This document shows, one piece after another, positions 37,069 through 48,894 of a stretch of 64,000 bases of DNA; position 1 is the stretch's first letter; each line of letters begins with the position of its first letter. The translations under genes were made by a program, and so were the position numbers. The DNA comes from Albifimbria verrucaria (lineage: Eukaryota; Ascomycota; Sordariomycetes; Hypocreales; Stachybotryaceae). The notes under the pieces are model-generated. The model made no database searches. It was given only the letters and a program-made list of their open reading frames with translations, and was not told where the DNA came from. Location of the stretch: the NCBI GenBank assembly GCA_020081605.1, contig JAHREC010000062.1, forward strand, positions 930,001-994,000, written 5' to 3'.

Positions 37069-37198
37069 GATGATGGAGTGGACCGTCTGTAGTCTGACAA
37101 CTAACAAGGTTGCTGTGCAGACATGCCTTTGCATCGTGGTGTTGCCCAACACTATATACCTGTCACTGCAAGACCCTGATTGTTATCCACCCGGGAAT

Positions 37199-37221
37199 TC
37201 GACCCTGCCAGACCGGGTCGA
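37199..37221. promoter_or_regulatory. Inverted repeat upstream of the repeat precursor
   Basis: TCGACCC and GGGTCGA face each other across nine bases, 131 to 153 bases upstream of the precursor start codon and just beyond its TATATA (37153-37158). This is the size and layout of a dimeric factor site. No factor is identified. Confidence 0.45.
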
Positions 37222-40200
37222 TGGAGTCATCTTTGCCCCAGAGCAAATGAAAGCTCAGCTGATAACCGTGGTTCCAGGGTGTGGAGGTTTCTAGACGTGT
37301 CAAGACCATCTGCTTAATTTACTTAGATGAAAGCGATGCGGAGGAGATGCATTGCAGTATATAACCGACAGGATTTATCCGGCTGGCTGGCCAAACGAAA
37401 GCCTCGGTCGAGCTGTAAGCGCCGCGTCGCGTTACAACGGGCATGCATTAAGCGACCCTTTCAACGTAGTCTAATTATGTATTCTAAATTGCGTAGATAT
37501 GAAATGGCTTGAACCTGTCGAGTCTCGACCTAGCCGTTGCGGAGACGTGTCTGCTGAACGACAGGGAAGCCCTCAGCAGTACCAGACCCAGACTCGCATA
37601 TGTTCCAGGGCCACCGCTGTTCTACATATCGATGTCGCTATCTCGAGTTCAGAAGGCGCTTTGGCTCACGGACCTCACCGGTTTGGTACCCTTCGATGCT
37701 ACCACCCTGCTGGGTCTTCTCGCTCCGCAACCCCGGAGACGGATGACAGGAAACCCCTCCGCAGCCGGTCACGGTGGCGAGACTCGACCAGAGTGTTCGT
37801 CTCTGACGAGGGTATCCTTGCAATGAGCTGATGAAGTCGCAGACCGTGACGACGCAAAGTGGAAGGTGGAATGCTCAACCGCTGGTTCGGTTGCATCGAG
37901 CTGTCGTTCTTGGTTTCCTAGAACGGTGGTGATGGTTTAATGATGATGCCCGCCGGCTTCTCTTGAGTGATTGGTGGTTTGATTGGACTGACTGTTGGTG
38001 ATAGGTTCCGTTGCAATCTAGGGCTAGGTTGAAGTCGCAACCATCTTCTTGATTCGGTTCCGGCTGCATTGCCACTTCCTTGACCTCGGGGTCCCTTCAT
38101 GCATCACTCCGTCACCCGGTTCAATTTACGTACAATAAAGATATACGAGCGCGACAGCCATATGGGCTGGGCGTCATGCCGCGACATCCGAGTCTAGACG
38201 AGCCGTGTCATCACCATCAATATAGAGTGATGCCACTCGAATACTGCCCTAACCCAGAGTGCCCCCAGATACATGCATAATTCCTTCTGCATCACAGGCA
38301 CGAACTCTAGTGAGTAGCCGAGCACACAGAGGAGAACCATGGTATGCTCTGGGAGCTGGGCAAGGCTCAGGACGGACTCACCGCGTTAGTCACGGACATG
38401 CAGGAAAACATGAATACGGTTACCATGGCGAGCCTGCCGAGTAGGTAGACGGCTAAACCCTGCTCTTCATGTGAAGCTGGCAGCTAGCATGCTTTATAAT
38501 GTAACCTCGAGGAGAACGAAGAGCGGATTCTCCACGAATACGCTCGGTGCCAACTAGTCTATGACAAGGCAGCAGCAAGCGAGGAAGCTACAGAGGCGTG
38601 CACACAAGGCACCTGATTACTTGACCGAGGCAGCACGTTTGCTCTCATGCAAGATTCGATCTGCAGGGGATCATGAGGGAAGTTCCGACCCAAGATGGAA
38701 GTTATGTTGCATGCATATGCTTGTAGAAGCAGCTGGAGGTGTCAATGGATAGTGTGGAACACGATACTCGTCTGACATTCCGGTGAGACATTTTACCAGC
38801 TGTATGGGACAGAGAAGTGAAAGTTCTAGACTCGAAAGTATTGGCAAGTGAGCGTCATGCTGGGGGAACAGGGTCGAGACTCGCTTCGAGTTTCCTTGAG
38901 CGTGGCCCCATGTTCACAGACCAATAGATGGTGATGCGTGCCTATCCCATGACGATGTAGAAGGTCTCGTTAGGAAAAACTGATAGATTCACCAAGTTTG
39001 GATGAGTTATGCATAAGATGGTGGCTAGCCTTCGTACGGACAACCAAGTTTACAGTCTATAATCTGGATGTGGGATCAATCAAAACCATTACATGGAGAT
39101 ATTCAGACAGGCTTCGAAGCTAACACCTGCGATACAACGTGATACATTTTGAGCGACGTTTTTGAGTGTGCCTCTAGCATTGGGTCATCATGCCCAAGTA
39201 TCCTTAAGGCTGCTATGCAGCTGACCCCTCAGATGGAGAGATGGTGTATGCCAGGCAACACTCCAAGCGAGGTTCAGATGTAAACGAGGTAAAAAGCGAT
39301 GATGGAAGCACAGTTGCTACCGAGCTGCGATTGGTGCGGTTGATCCATACAGCACCTCAACGGTAAGGCATCTTTCACCTTGTGTGTTTATGGGTGGGAG
39401 GGATGACGACAGCATTCAACAATCGTAATGTTTCATAGGCCGTTCTCAACCGAGTACTGTTACTTTTATAAATGCGAGGTTGGAAACAGAGGCAAATGGT
39501 GTCAGACATAACCTGAATGCTCACTTGTTTAAGTGGTTCATACGTCACATGCCCACGGTTGTAGATACTCCCAATGCAGCCTGAGCCCACGAACCTGATT
39601 TGTCAGTCTATACGGGCTGCTACTCTGACCCAGTGACAGAAGTGACTTCGAAGAATGGAGCCCTATTGGAGGTATTGGTGAGGTGCGCTTTTAGTTGATG
39701 CTCAAGCAGGTTACAGTATCCTCAAATACAAATGCTGAGAGGGGTAGGGAGACAACCCGGAACACACACGTTACCACAGAGATAACAAACATATTCTTAA
39801 TCCTAGGTGAACCTGTATGCTGCTCACAATGGCTGTTGCTCACAGAAATTCACATGCACCATTGCAGCTGATATTATCGGTTGCTGTTAAGTGAACGTCA
39901 CACCGAAGCCGTACCCGTGTCACTTCGCTTCGATGTGATAAAGAAATGGGCCGACTGACAGAGAGCTTTCTCAAGTAGTTCTCTTGGTGAAAGTTGTTCT
40001 GACGTAAACTTGGTTGCTATTCATTGCCATGTAATCGGAATCGTATTGCGCTTTTTGCGCATCTCAAGCCTCGATCGCGACGGTGTAAGAAGCCGAACTC
40101 TGTGTGTTCTTCCACAACGAAGATTCTTCCCCATAAGAGACTTTTCAGAGGTGACAATGACCAATGATCTGTTAACACTGGACCCTGCGAGAGCAGTTGT

Positions 40201-41213
40201 ATCATCAAAGCCAGCGATGGCGCAATCGATCGCCCCTGGGCCATGTTCATGGATGCTCACACAAGCGTCTAGAATATCACAAATTGCGGAATAAACAACG
40301 GAAATTCACAGCAAGTTATTCTTTAACTGTAGAGCTCGTATAGGATAATTGTTACAAGGAAGGCGAAACCTCGTATTGTGCTAATTAGTTCACGTCAAAC
40401 GGCGCACTCCACTCCCGATTTGCATCACCCCTTGAAATACGAGAACCAACACCAACTACATCGCGCCATTGCCAGTACCCCTGAGACATCCTCGAACTGT
40501 ACCTTACTGATGTGGAGGATCGGAAGTTCAATACCAATCGTGATCCTAGCCCCACACGCTATGTCCAGGGCCACGAGGTTTCCGATTCCAGCCCTACCGA
40601 CACGTTCAACCATGCGCTCACCCAAGTGTATGGCACACACCCTCCCCGAAAAGGAAGGGGAGCTACGATCTAGATTGTGCTGTGGGGTCAGTATCTCAAG
40701 GCTATTCCAACGTCGTGTTTTGTGATACTCTAGATGTTGTAGACACTCATATGGGATATATTTTATTGTGCTACCACCACCAGGCTCGTCCCTCCCTATT
40801 ACCCTGTACTATACTTCATAGGACAGGGAAGCTTTGTAGATTGAACCAACATTGTAGACTTAGTTTGACGGTAACATGCTGGCTTTCGTAACCACAGAGG
40901 CAGGTAAAGCATCACTATTGTATTCTTATGTTGACAACCTCACAGAATTGGCAATACACAACGATGTCAGAAAAAGTATCATTCTATCCTATAACGCCTA
41001 CTAGCCATTTGATACCACAGCCGGAATGGCGGGGTTCCTTAGCCTTAATCCTTAACCTGTCTGCCAGCGGGCGATGATGGTCTACAGTCCCGTATTTGAC
41101 CATCCTTTATGTGCCTCTATATGTACATTCGAAACCGAGCACCTTATTTTGTTATCGCATCTTTTTTACCTCCTTATAAAATCCTCGTGTATGCACGACC
41201 CTCAAGCTGATCC
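37222..41213. other. Gene-poor region
   Basis: About 4 kb between the repeat precursor and the sulfotransferase-like gene. All open frames are short, overlap on both strands and show no family resemblance. I see no repeat array or transposon ends. Confidence 0.4.
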
Positions 41214-42123
41214 TCATGACTGGCTGAAGGCGAAGTGCCAGACAGCGAAGGCAAAGACCATGAAGAGAACAAGGTTGGTAATGTAACGGACGGCAACGTT
41301 GTACATCTGGTTGCGGTTGCGCCGGCGAGAACGTGTTACGAAGTCAGAGTTGTCATTGACATTGGGAAATGACACGTCCTTGGGGATTGGCTGATCGAGA
41401 AACTTGCACAGTGGCTCCCAGCCATCAGTGACACGGTATTCCAACAGACGATCCTTAGGAACGAGACTGCGGACTTCGTCATAGTGCTTCAAGAAGACCT
41501 CCTTGCCCTTGTTGGGGAAGTCGCCGTGGAAAAAGCCGTCAAAGAACTTCTTGAGCATGGGGTAGTACATGGAAGCAGCCCAGTCAAAGTGGGACAGCCA
41601 GCGCAGCTCAGGGTCGGTCACACGCCAGTAGACTGTCTTCATGGTTGAGGCGTGCCACGAGTTGACGTCTCGGTTGGTCAGCACAACCTTGGCTTCTGGG
41701 TAGGCTTCGATAAGCTCGCGGGCAAAGGCGATGGCAGGCCAGTCGCACACGGCTTGGGCATTGCCAAGCAGCTGGTCCCAATCTTCGCGGGTAAAGGCTT
41801 GCCCTTGCCGTCGTACTTTGCGGTAAGGGCGTCCATCCACATGAGGGCGTCGGGAGGGTTCTCGATAGAACAGTTCATCATGTGGTACGTGTCGACGTAG
41901 CCGAGCTGCTTCATTGCGGCTCGCATGGCTTGAAGGGGTTAGCAATGGGCATTTGGCCAGCGAGATTGTGGAGGGTGTACGAACAGGCAGTACCAGTGCG
42001 GCCAAGGCCTAGAATGAGGACCTTCATGGGGACCTGACGGCTGCAGTTCCGGCGGTTGATGCAGGTGTCATTGTTGAAGATGTCGGTGACGGGCTTCGAC
42101 TTGAACTTGGAGGAGTACGCCAT
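41214..42123 (-). CDS. Sulfotransferase-fold family protein (Sulfotransfer_4 type) with C-terminal membrane tail
   Basis: A fungal member of the P-loop sulfotransferase-like family, often misnamed NAD-dependent epimerase. Exon 1 is 42123-41985, the intron 41929-41984 (GTTCGT, branch GCTAAC, AAG), exon 2 41928-41214. Splicing joins LILGLGRTGTA to SMRAAMKQLGY, which completes the nucleotide-binding loop. Later motifs are DWDQLLGNAQAVCDWPAIAFA, LIEAYPEAKVVLTNRDVNSW and GWEPLCKFLDQPIP. One base is lost near 41804, between KGKP and FTREDWD. The corrected length is 284 residues. The end, YITNLVLFMVFAFAVWHFAF, is a single tail anchor, so the enzyme should sit on an inner membrane facing the cytosol. 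Substrate unknown. Confidence 0.87.
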
Positions 42124-45100
42124 CTTTGCGAGATATAAGGGTCTTTGGGGAATAACTTGTCGCTTAGGAAGCAAGAAAGAATGCAAAGATACAATGTGGG
42201 TATCGAAGAAATAGCAACAAGTCTTAGGACACAAAGATGGAAAGACAATACGGTCTCAGACACGTATTCAAAGGTTCTGCTGGGCGAAGGACTCTGATAT
42301 AGCTTATCAGAGGGAGGTAGGGAGGTAAGGAGGAGAGACGGTGGGATGAGGAAGGTGCTTCGCCGGGAAGAAGTATCAGGGAAAATTGGTCCCTTGAAGA
42401 AGGCAAAATGAAAGGGATCGACAAAGAAGGAGAAAGTCAACAACAGGGGTCCCAAGGAGACAAGATGGGAGGAGGAGTGAGATGAGAACGATGACTAGGG
42501 GTTCTTGCAAGTACCTGTACTACATGTAGTATTTCATGTCGTTCAGCTTGCAAAGCTCCGCTTTATGCTGGCCCTCAACATGGCTTATTGGAATCGGGCA
42601 CTTCTCTTTTGTCTTCTGACATTTCTTATGCATCGTTTAAATCGTGTAGCTAAAGTAGCGGTGGCATCGTCGAAATAGCAAGTTTCGAAACAGAGGAGAA
42701 TCTCCCATGGCGAGCTCCATTGCTCTTCGTCACGTACCAGATACAGCACACGTTCCTATGTTCTATGTTTGTTCACTTGAGTAAGAGGAAATCCCACTGT
42801 GGTCTTCAGTGGGCTCATGTCACAAATTGAGATGCGACGAACCGATGAACACGCCCCTGGTGGTGCTGTCGAACAAGGTTGGAGCCAAGTCCCACGCCCC
42901 TCCATCATCCCAGCCCATGCGTCTGTCCCACAACCGACTTGGTGGCCCCTGACAATCGTTTAAGCTATTCGTGGCACTTCGGATAGATGCGAAGAGTTTT
43001 ACAATGGCATTTGTTGAGTCTTACTGATGTTCAGTGGCTGGAAGAAAGCGTCCGAGACCGAGATGAGCTATACACAATTGACGCCCCGATAGTCCGATTT
43101 ACTCGCAGGAAAGAATGAGATAGGACAAGCGGAGGCCCAAATTCATTCTTCGGCCTGTCGGTCTTCTCCCCACCGATCGTCCCCGCCAAGATCAAACCGC
43201 CGTTCCTCTTCATCTCCACTGTCCACATCCGGAAGCCAGTAACTACGCATGGCTCCGCTAGCTCTTGTGCTGTGGCTTTGAGCTGATGTGGCCTGGAGAA
43301 GGCTGCCCTCGGGTTTGAACATGGAAGCAAGGCGCATTGAATTGGATATCTCCAGCGAGGTCCTGTCTCCGCTATCTTCGTCCAGGTTTCATTCTCACCA
43401 AGCCACTTGACGCCCCGGCGGTTCCGATAGTGAACCGCCTCCTTCGTGCATCTCGAAGGAATCAGGGACTAGCTATTTGCATGTACAGTCAGCAAATAAG
43501 GAGCCGCGTCAACTGGTTTCAAAGTGCACTCTTAAGGTAGCTTTGCATAAAGAGGTCAGCAATATAGTGTGTCTAAGTAACGAGTACGGTGCTGTCAATT
43601 GGCTGCTAGGAGCTCATGGATCAACGGTGTTTTACCATTCTTGTATATCGCCGGCCTGCGTCTATTTGCAGTACTGGGCCCAAATCAAAAGTGTAGGTAA
43701 GCTGACCTTTGCTCTTTGGGGAGGGTCTGCAACCCGTTGATGGCGGTCGCCTCGGACACATTTTCGCCAATCCTGTGACACCATGTTCACTCGATAAATG
43801 CAACTGTCCGTGGAAGCTCATCCGTTCTATTCCCATTAGCATCGGACTAGATACAGTAAGCTGTAGCCAGGACGCCATCATCCACTAGTGTTATGGGCTG
43901 TGCCAGCAGAATGGTACCAGTAAAGGCTGCTAGGATGGATCATGCTGGTTCACTTAGCATTGCTGGCGATTGCTGTCAACTTGATTTGCTCTATGCAAAT
44001 TGGGCGGGAAGCTGTGCTACTTCGCCAACTTTTCCCTCATGCTACTGCTACCGATTTCTCAGAGCATAAAGAGTCACAAATCCAGACTTAATGCAGTAGA
44101 CCTTTCCCATGCATATGAGGTCATAATCAACCAGGGCTACAGAAAACAGCCTTGCAGACAGGGGCCATCGTAAAATTAGGTCCTCCTTCTTCCATCGTTC
44201 TCCGACCACCCGTTGCCCAGCTGGAGCCCATAGCCTGTAAATCTTTAATTTGCCGGCCCCTGTTCGGTATCAGGCCAGATGAAACCATGGCAAGCAAGCC
44301 TAGCAAAGGAATTGCCTCTTCCGTTGCAATTCTTCAGGTTTTGATTCGCTATTCTAAGCTCATTCTATTGTGCCTCAATTGGAACCTGCTCGTCTATCCT
44401 TCCCATTCAGGGATTGAAGAAATCTGACCTTATGGGTTGATGATTCAGGGACATGTCGGATCATCGGTCACTCACTCAGAGACGGCCCATTTTCTACTAT
44501 GGGGCTTCTCCCTAACAGGTATGTCGGCATTTGGTACGTCCATCACTTTTCTCCTGCTGTTTTTGTTCCTGAAGGATCGACAGCACCCACTAGAGCGACT
44601 TTATTTGAGCCTATCGTGCGGCCAAGATTCCAGTGAACAGACCCTGGCTGCCAAATAAAATGTATGCTATGATCACTCGGAGCGTCGTGCACCGTTGCGC
44701 CAAGTAAGAACTGGAAGCTTAGTTGACAACAAGGCCTGTACTTGACGCCCAGCTATCGTGAAACAAACGCGCGTCTTGACTCCACGCTGCACGGCTTGAA
44801 CGAGATTATCTAGATCAGTTTTAATTTTTACTTGCGAAGCTGCTTCAACTAAATGGTGACTCGTGTCAACTCTCTAGCCTTCAGAGCAGTAAGAGCGGGA
44901 GTAGCCCCTAGCGCTGTCTTCGTTTGAGCGCTAATGTGAACGCTGGACTCGTCATTAGTATGCACTCCTCTTTGCTTTGCAGGCATACCACGGTAATTGT
45001 ATTATAGACCTTATAGAGCCCATGTAGTGCCACGGAAGTAGTAGATGAAGATCGCCATGATTGGAAGATCAGAGTCATTTACTGCAAACATGCAGTGGAG

Positions 45101-46309
45101 AGTTGAAAATCGACGGACCCGATGGCCCGAAGGGTACTGTGTGTGCAGGCATGTACATCAAGATTTGCTCAGTGTTACGGTATTACAGCTTTGCCAGCCT
45201 TGTTTTCCCCTGGTATCAGCCTCAGTCTTTGTCTTACGTGTACACCTTCCTTGTATCCCACGAGCCGGACTCTACGGAGAACTGGCACAGTAACTTATTC
45301 GTCATGTCCTAGTCCACTGAACAGAGTCTCTTCAACGATTCCTTGGAGTTGGCGCTATCCTGTAGATCAGTGTACTCATTTCCACTATATTCCACCACAG
45401 GCGCCCCAGCTTCAGCCCTTGTCCCCATCTGACGCGCAATCCCCAGGGCCATGTCTCTAGTCCCCACATCCCTTGCCAGGCCCATGCCTTTCCCACCCCT
45501 TATATCTGCTTCTAGCGTGGAGGATCCCTGTAATACTCTATTTTCAGGCCTTGGTTCGCTGCAGCTGCGTCCCAACGGCTCGGGCGGCTCTCGGACTGTC
45601 GCAGTACCGACTTCCTGTGTTGAAGCTACAGGCGACGATTGGAGATGGAACGGGAGTTGTTACTCCATACATGTATGTTCCCATGGCTGATAACAATCAA
45701 TTTATAGCGGGTCTTGCTGATCTATCATGCTGCTCTTCCCTACGCCTGTCTTGTGCATTTGCTGAGGTAACTCTGTTTGCCGTGCTCCTTCGTTACCTGC
45801 CCAGTTTCGGACCTTCGGTGCACTCTCCTTTCTTTTTGCATAGTGGCTAAGCTTACAGGTTTCTGACACTGGAGGCTACCCAAAGTGGATTGAGTTGCTG
45901 AACTTGGCATATACTCTATTCTGTCCTTGTATTTTGCTGCTCCTTCTAACATCTTTCATCACCACACTCTCTCATTCTCCTCCCTCCCACGGCAGTGCCC
46001 ATAGCCCTACACCCTCGTTATCGGCTTCATTTTCTTTCTAGTCTTTCTTTATGAACCTTTAATCGTCAGTCGTTTAATACCTCTTGCCGAATTATATCGC
46101 CCTGCCTATTGTCTTTCCACCCTTAGAGCGTCTCATAGATCTGCGCTACGCAGGTATCACCGTGCATTTGCCATATTAGGTTGAATAGACACGAAACAGC
46201 TATCACTCCACATTCTACTCTTGGTCTCTCGACTTTATTACCTTCTCCAAACATCATCCTCCGTCTCCGGAACCCGCCCTCCTCGGCGGGTCCCCACTTT
46301 CCGCCCATC
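42124..46309. other. Gene-poor region before the MFS gene
   Basis: About 4.2 kb. The left 350 bases are CT-rich on the minus strand and fit the promoter and leader of the sulfotransferase-like gene. The right end (about 45950-46300) is also CT-rich and fits the MFS promoter. In between I found only short frames without support. Confidence 0.4.
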
Positions 46310-48313
46310 ATGCCGTCGCATTCAAGATCTTTCAGTAATGACTACTCGTCACCAACAGCATTGGAGCTCCGAGGGCCCTTTAGGTCCAGCTTGCACGCTG
46401 TCAGACACTGGCCGGAAACAACTCAGCGTCTGAGCGAGGAGAGCGACAAGATGCCGAAGCTTGACGAAGATGCCATGGATGCCGAGTCTCAGAAGCCGCT
46501 GACCCCAAGAGGTTCGGCGAGAAGCCGGCGAATGTCGCCTCTAATGGTCCCGTTACTTGGATGTCTCTACCGGGTAAAGACCAGCTTGCAATTCTCTTTC
46601 TGGGGCGTCTCGTGGACTTTCTTCAGGTGGCCTCATTACAGGCCTATGTATTCTACCAGCTCAAGGACATGGACCGCAATGTCTCCGACACCATCATCTC
46701 CCAGCAGGCGGGTTTACTACAAGGCTGCTTCACCGGAGCTCAAGTTTTAACCGCCATCCTCTGGGGAAAGGCCGCAGATGCAAGCTGGTGTGGCCGCAAA
46801 TGGGTGCTCGTCATCGGTTTGGGCGGAACTGCGCTGTCTTGCTTGGGCTATGGCTTTGCAACAACGTTCTTCTGGGCCGCATTCTGGAGGGCATTTGGTG
46901 GTGCCATTAACGGTACTGTCGGTATCACGTAAGTCATGTGCGCTCATTTCAAAGTGAACTGTAACTAACATGGAGTCCTAGCCGTACCATGATAGCAGAG
47001 ATTACGAAGGAAAAGAAGTACCAGTCCAGAGCGTTCCTATTACTACCCATGAGTTTCAATGTGGCTGGTATCTTGGGTCCCAGTGAGTTAATCCTAACAT
47101 GTCGCGATATACCGCGTTGTCTTTTCCAATAACACCCCAAACTAACCACATCATCTCAGTCATGGGCGGTATGCTTGCTGAACCGGCAAAGACCCTGCCT
47201 AACTTCTTTGCGAAGAACTCTGTCTTCGGATACCAATGGGTTCAAGACTATCCATTCGCTTTGCCTAGCTTGATGAATGCCTTTTTCTTGGCAATTTCTA
47301 CACTCGTGACTTACTTGTTCCTGGAAGACGTAAGATTTTCGTTCTGACGAAGCTGGCCTCAAATATGTTAACATCCTATAGACATCTGTTCAACGGAAAG
47401 ACGAGTTCGACTACGGGCTATACCTTGGCTCTCGCATCAAGCAGTATCTTTCAGGCAACTTCTCTCATAGTGGCTATCATCAACTCACCGCGAACAAAGT
47501 GTCCAAGAAGAGCTCTAACGAGAAGCTCTCGATTGTAACGAAACCTACTGCGCCTGTTCGGCGACTTCCATTTTACACCTCTGGACGCGGAATGTCATCT
47601 TCACTCTCATTACAGGCGCGTTCTACGACTTTCACCTTGGCGCCTTCACTAACATATGGTCCCTCTTCCTATCAACACCCCGTTATATTCTCCCTGGTGT
47701 GCCTGAGCCAGAAATGGCTCGCAGGCGTCGTGATCTCCCACTACTCTTCACTGGTGGTCTGGGCATGCCTGCATCTACCGTGGGCATTGCAACCTCAATT
47801 CTCGGCGTCCTCGGCATGCTACTCCAAATGTCCCTTTACCCCTATCCAGGCACGTCTTGGCACAATGCGGTCTTTCCGCTGGTTCCTCCTTCTTTCCCTG
47901 TTTGCTACTGGGTCGCGCCCTATCTCTCGATATTTCCTACGACCACAATGCCACCAGAGCCAGCCTCTGGCGGCTTACTATGGCTAGGTATCACGTTTGT
48001 TCTACTTCTACAAGTCACGGCTCGCACGTTCACTCTGCCTGCCAGCATCATTTTACTCAACAATTGCAGCCCGCACCCAAGCGTGCTCGGCACTATCCAT
48101 GGACTCGGTCAAAGCGTATCTGCAGGTTTCCGTACCGTGGGACCTATTGTCGGAGGTTCGTGGTACGGTTACGGCTTGGATATTGGCATGGTTGCATGGG
48201 GATGGTGGGGTGTCGCAGCCATCTCTGTGCTGTGTTGCGTAACGGCTTTGGGGATGCACGAAGGGAGTGGCCATGAGATTTTGTTGGAGGGCGAGGAAGA
48301 AGAGAGGCAGTGA
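46310..48313 (+). CDS. Major facilitator superfamily transporter (DHA1-like, related to yeast YCR023C type)
   Basis: A 607-residue, 12-helix carrier once two lost bases (near 46512 and 47580) are restored. Introns are 46929-46981, 47083-47159 and 47330-47381. After a disordered N-terminal tail come QLAILFLGRLVDFLQVASLQAYVFYQL, the loop AILWGKAADASWCGRKWVL (the MFS G-x3-D-x2-GR-K/R signature), FWRAFGGAINGTVGITRTMIAE, and later LPASIILLNNCSPHPSVLGTIHGLGQS. The central cytosolic loop (about residues 280-340) is long. Substrate cannot be told. It is convergent with the FAD dehydrogenase gene, with 581 bases between them. Confidence 0.88.
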
Positions 48314-48894
48314 TACCACTTCAGTGAAGATAAAGACACGCCCTTCAGAGTTATTTTTGTACATGATTACAATATAGACCATGTTTATACCAATCAAGAT
48401 TTTATTCATCTGAATAATTCACAAAATGAGTGATGGTGTTTTAGACATCAGGAGATCGGAGAGTATCTCCTGATTGGCAAGCTGTGAAATAATACAGGTC
48501 ACTAAACCTGACTTAAACTCCTTTATTGACACAATAACTTTGGTTTCATGTCATGTCTATGATGTTTAACAGCTAGATTGACGAACTTGTGTTGTAGATA
48601 CCACTTCACCTGCTCTGTTTTGCGCGCAAGTATGGGACTTGTAGAAGACATAAAAAGGCTCTTGAGCGCCCGCAATTCGATTTGAAGGCAGAGAAAAAAC
48701 ACAAAGATACATCAAACCTTCACTTCAGAGCGATACTTGAGAATTCAATCATGTTAATAAAGACATGCTAAACGCCTCATGTCTAAGAACAGTGCTACGT
48801 GACTCCTCGCCAAGACGAGGCACCTTACTGGACCAACAAAGTCTCATATACAAAGACCGCTGGGCTTCTCTTATTCCAAATTCATTATTTCATC
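48314..48894. other. Convergent intergenic region
   Basis: AT-rich 3' regions of two convergent genes. TCAGGAGAT and ATCTCCTGA near 48448-48473 form a short inverted repeat that could be a small hairpin at the transcript ends. Nothing else seen. Confidence 0.4.

Noticed and set aside
38000..46300. Decayed transposon in the gene-poor right part
   Set aside because: No terminal repeats, target duplications, transposase or reverse transcriptase motifs were seen, and base composition is not RIP-like.
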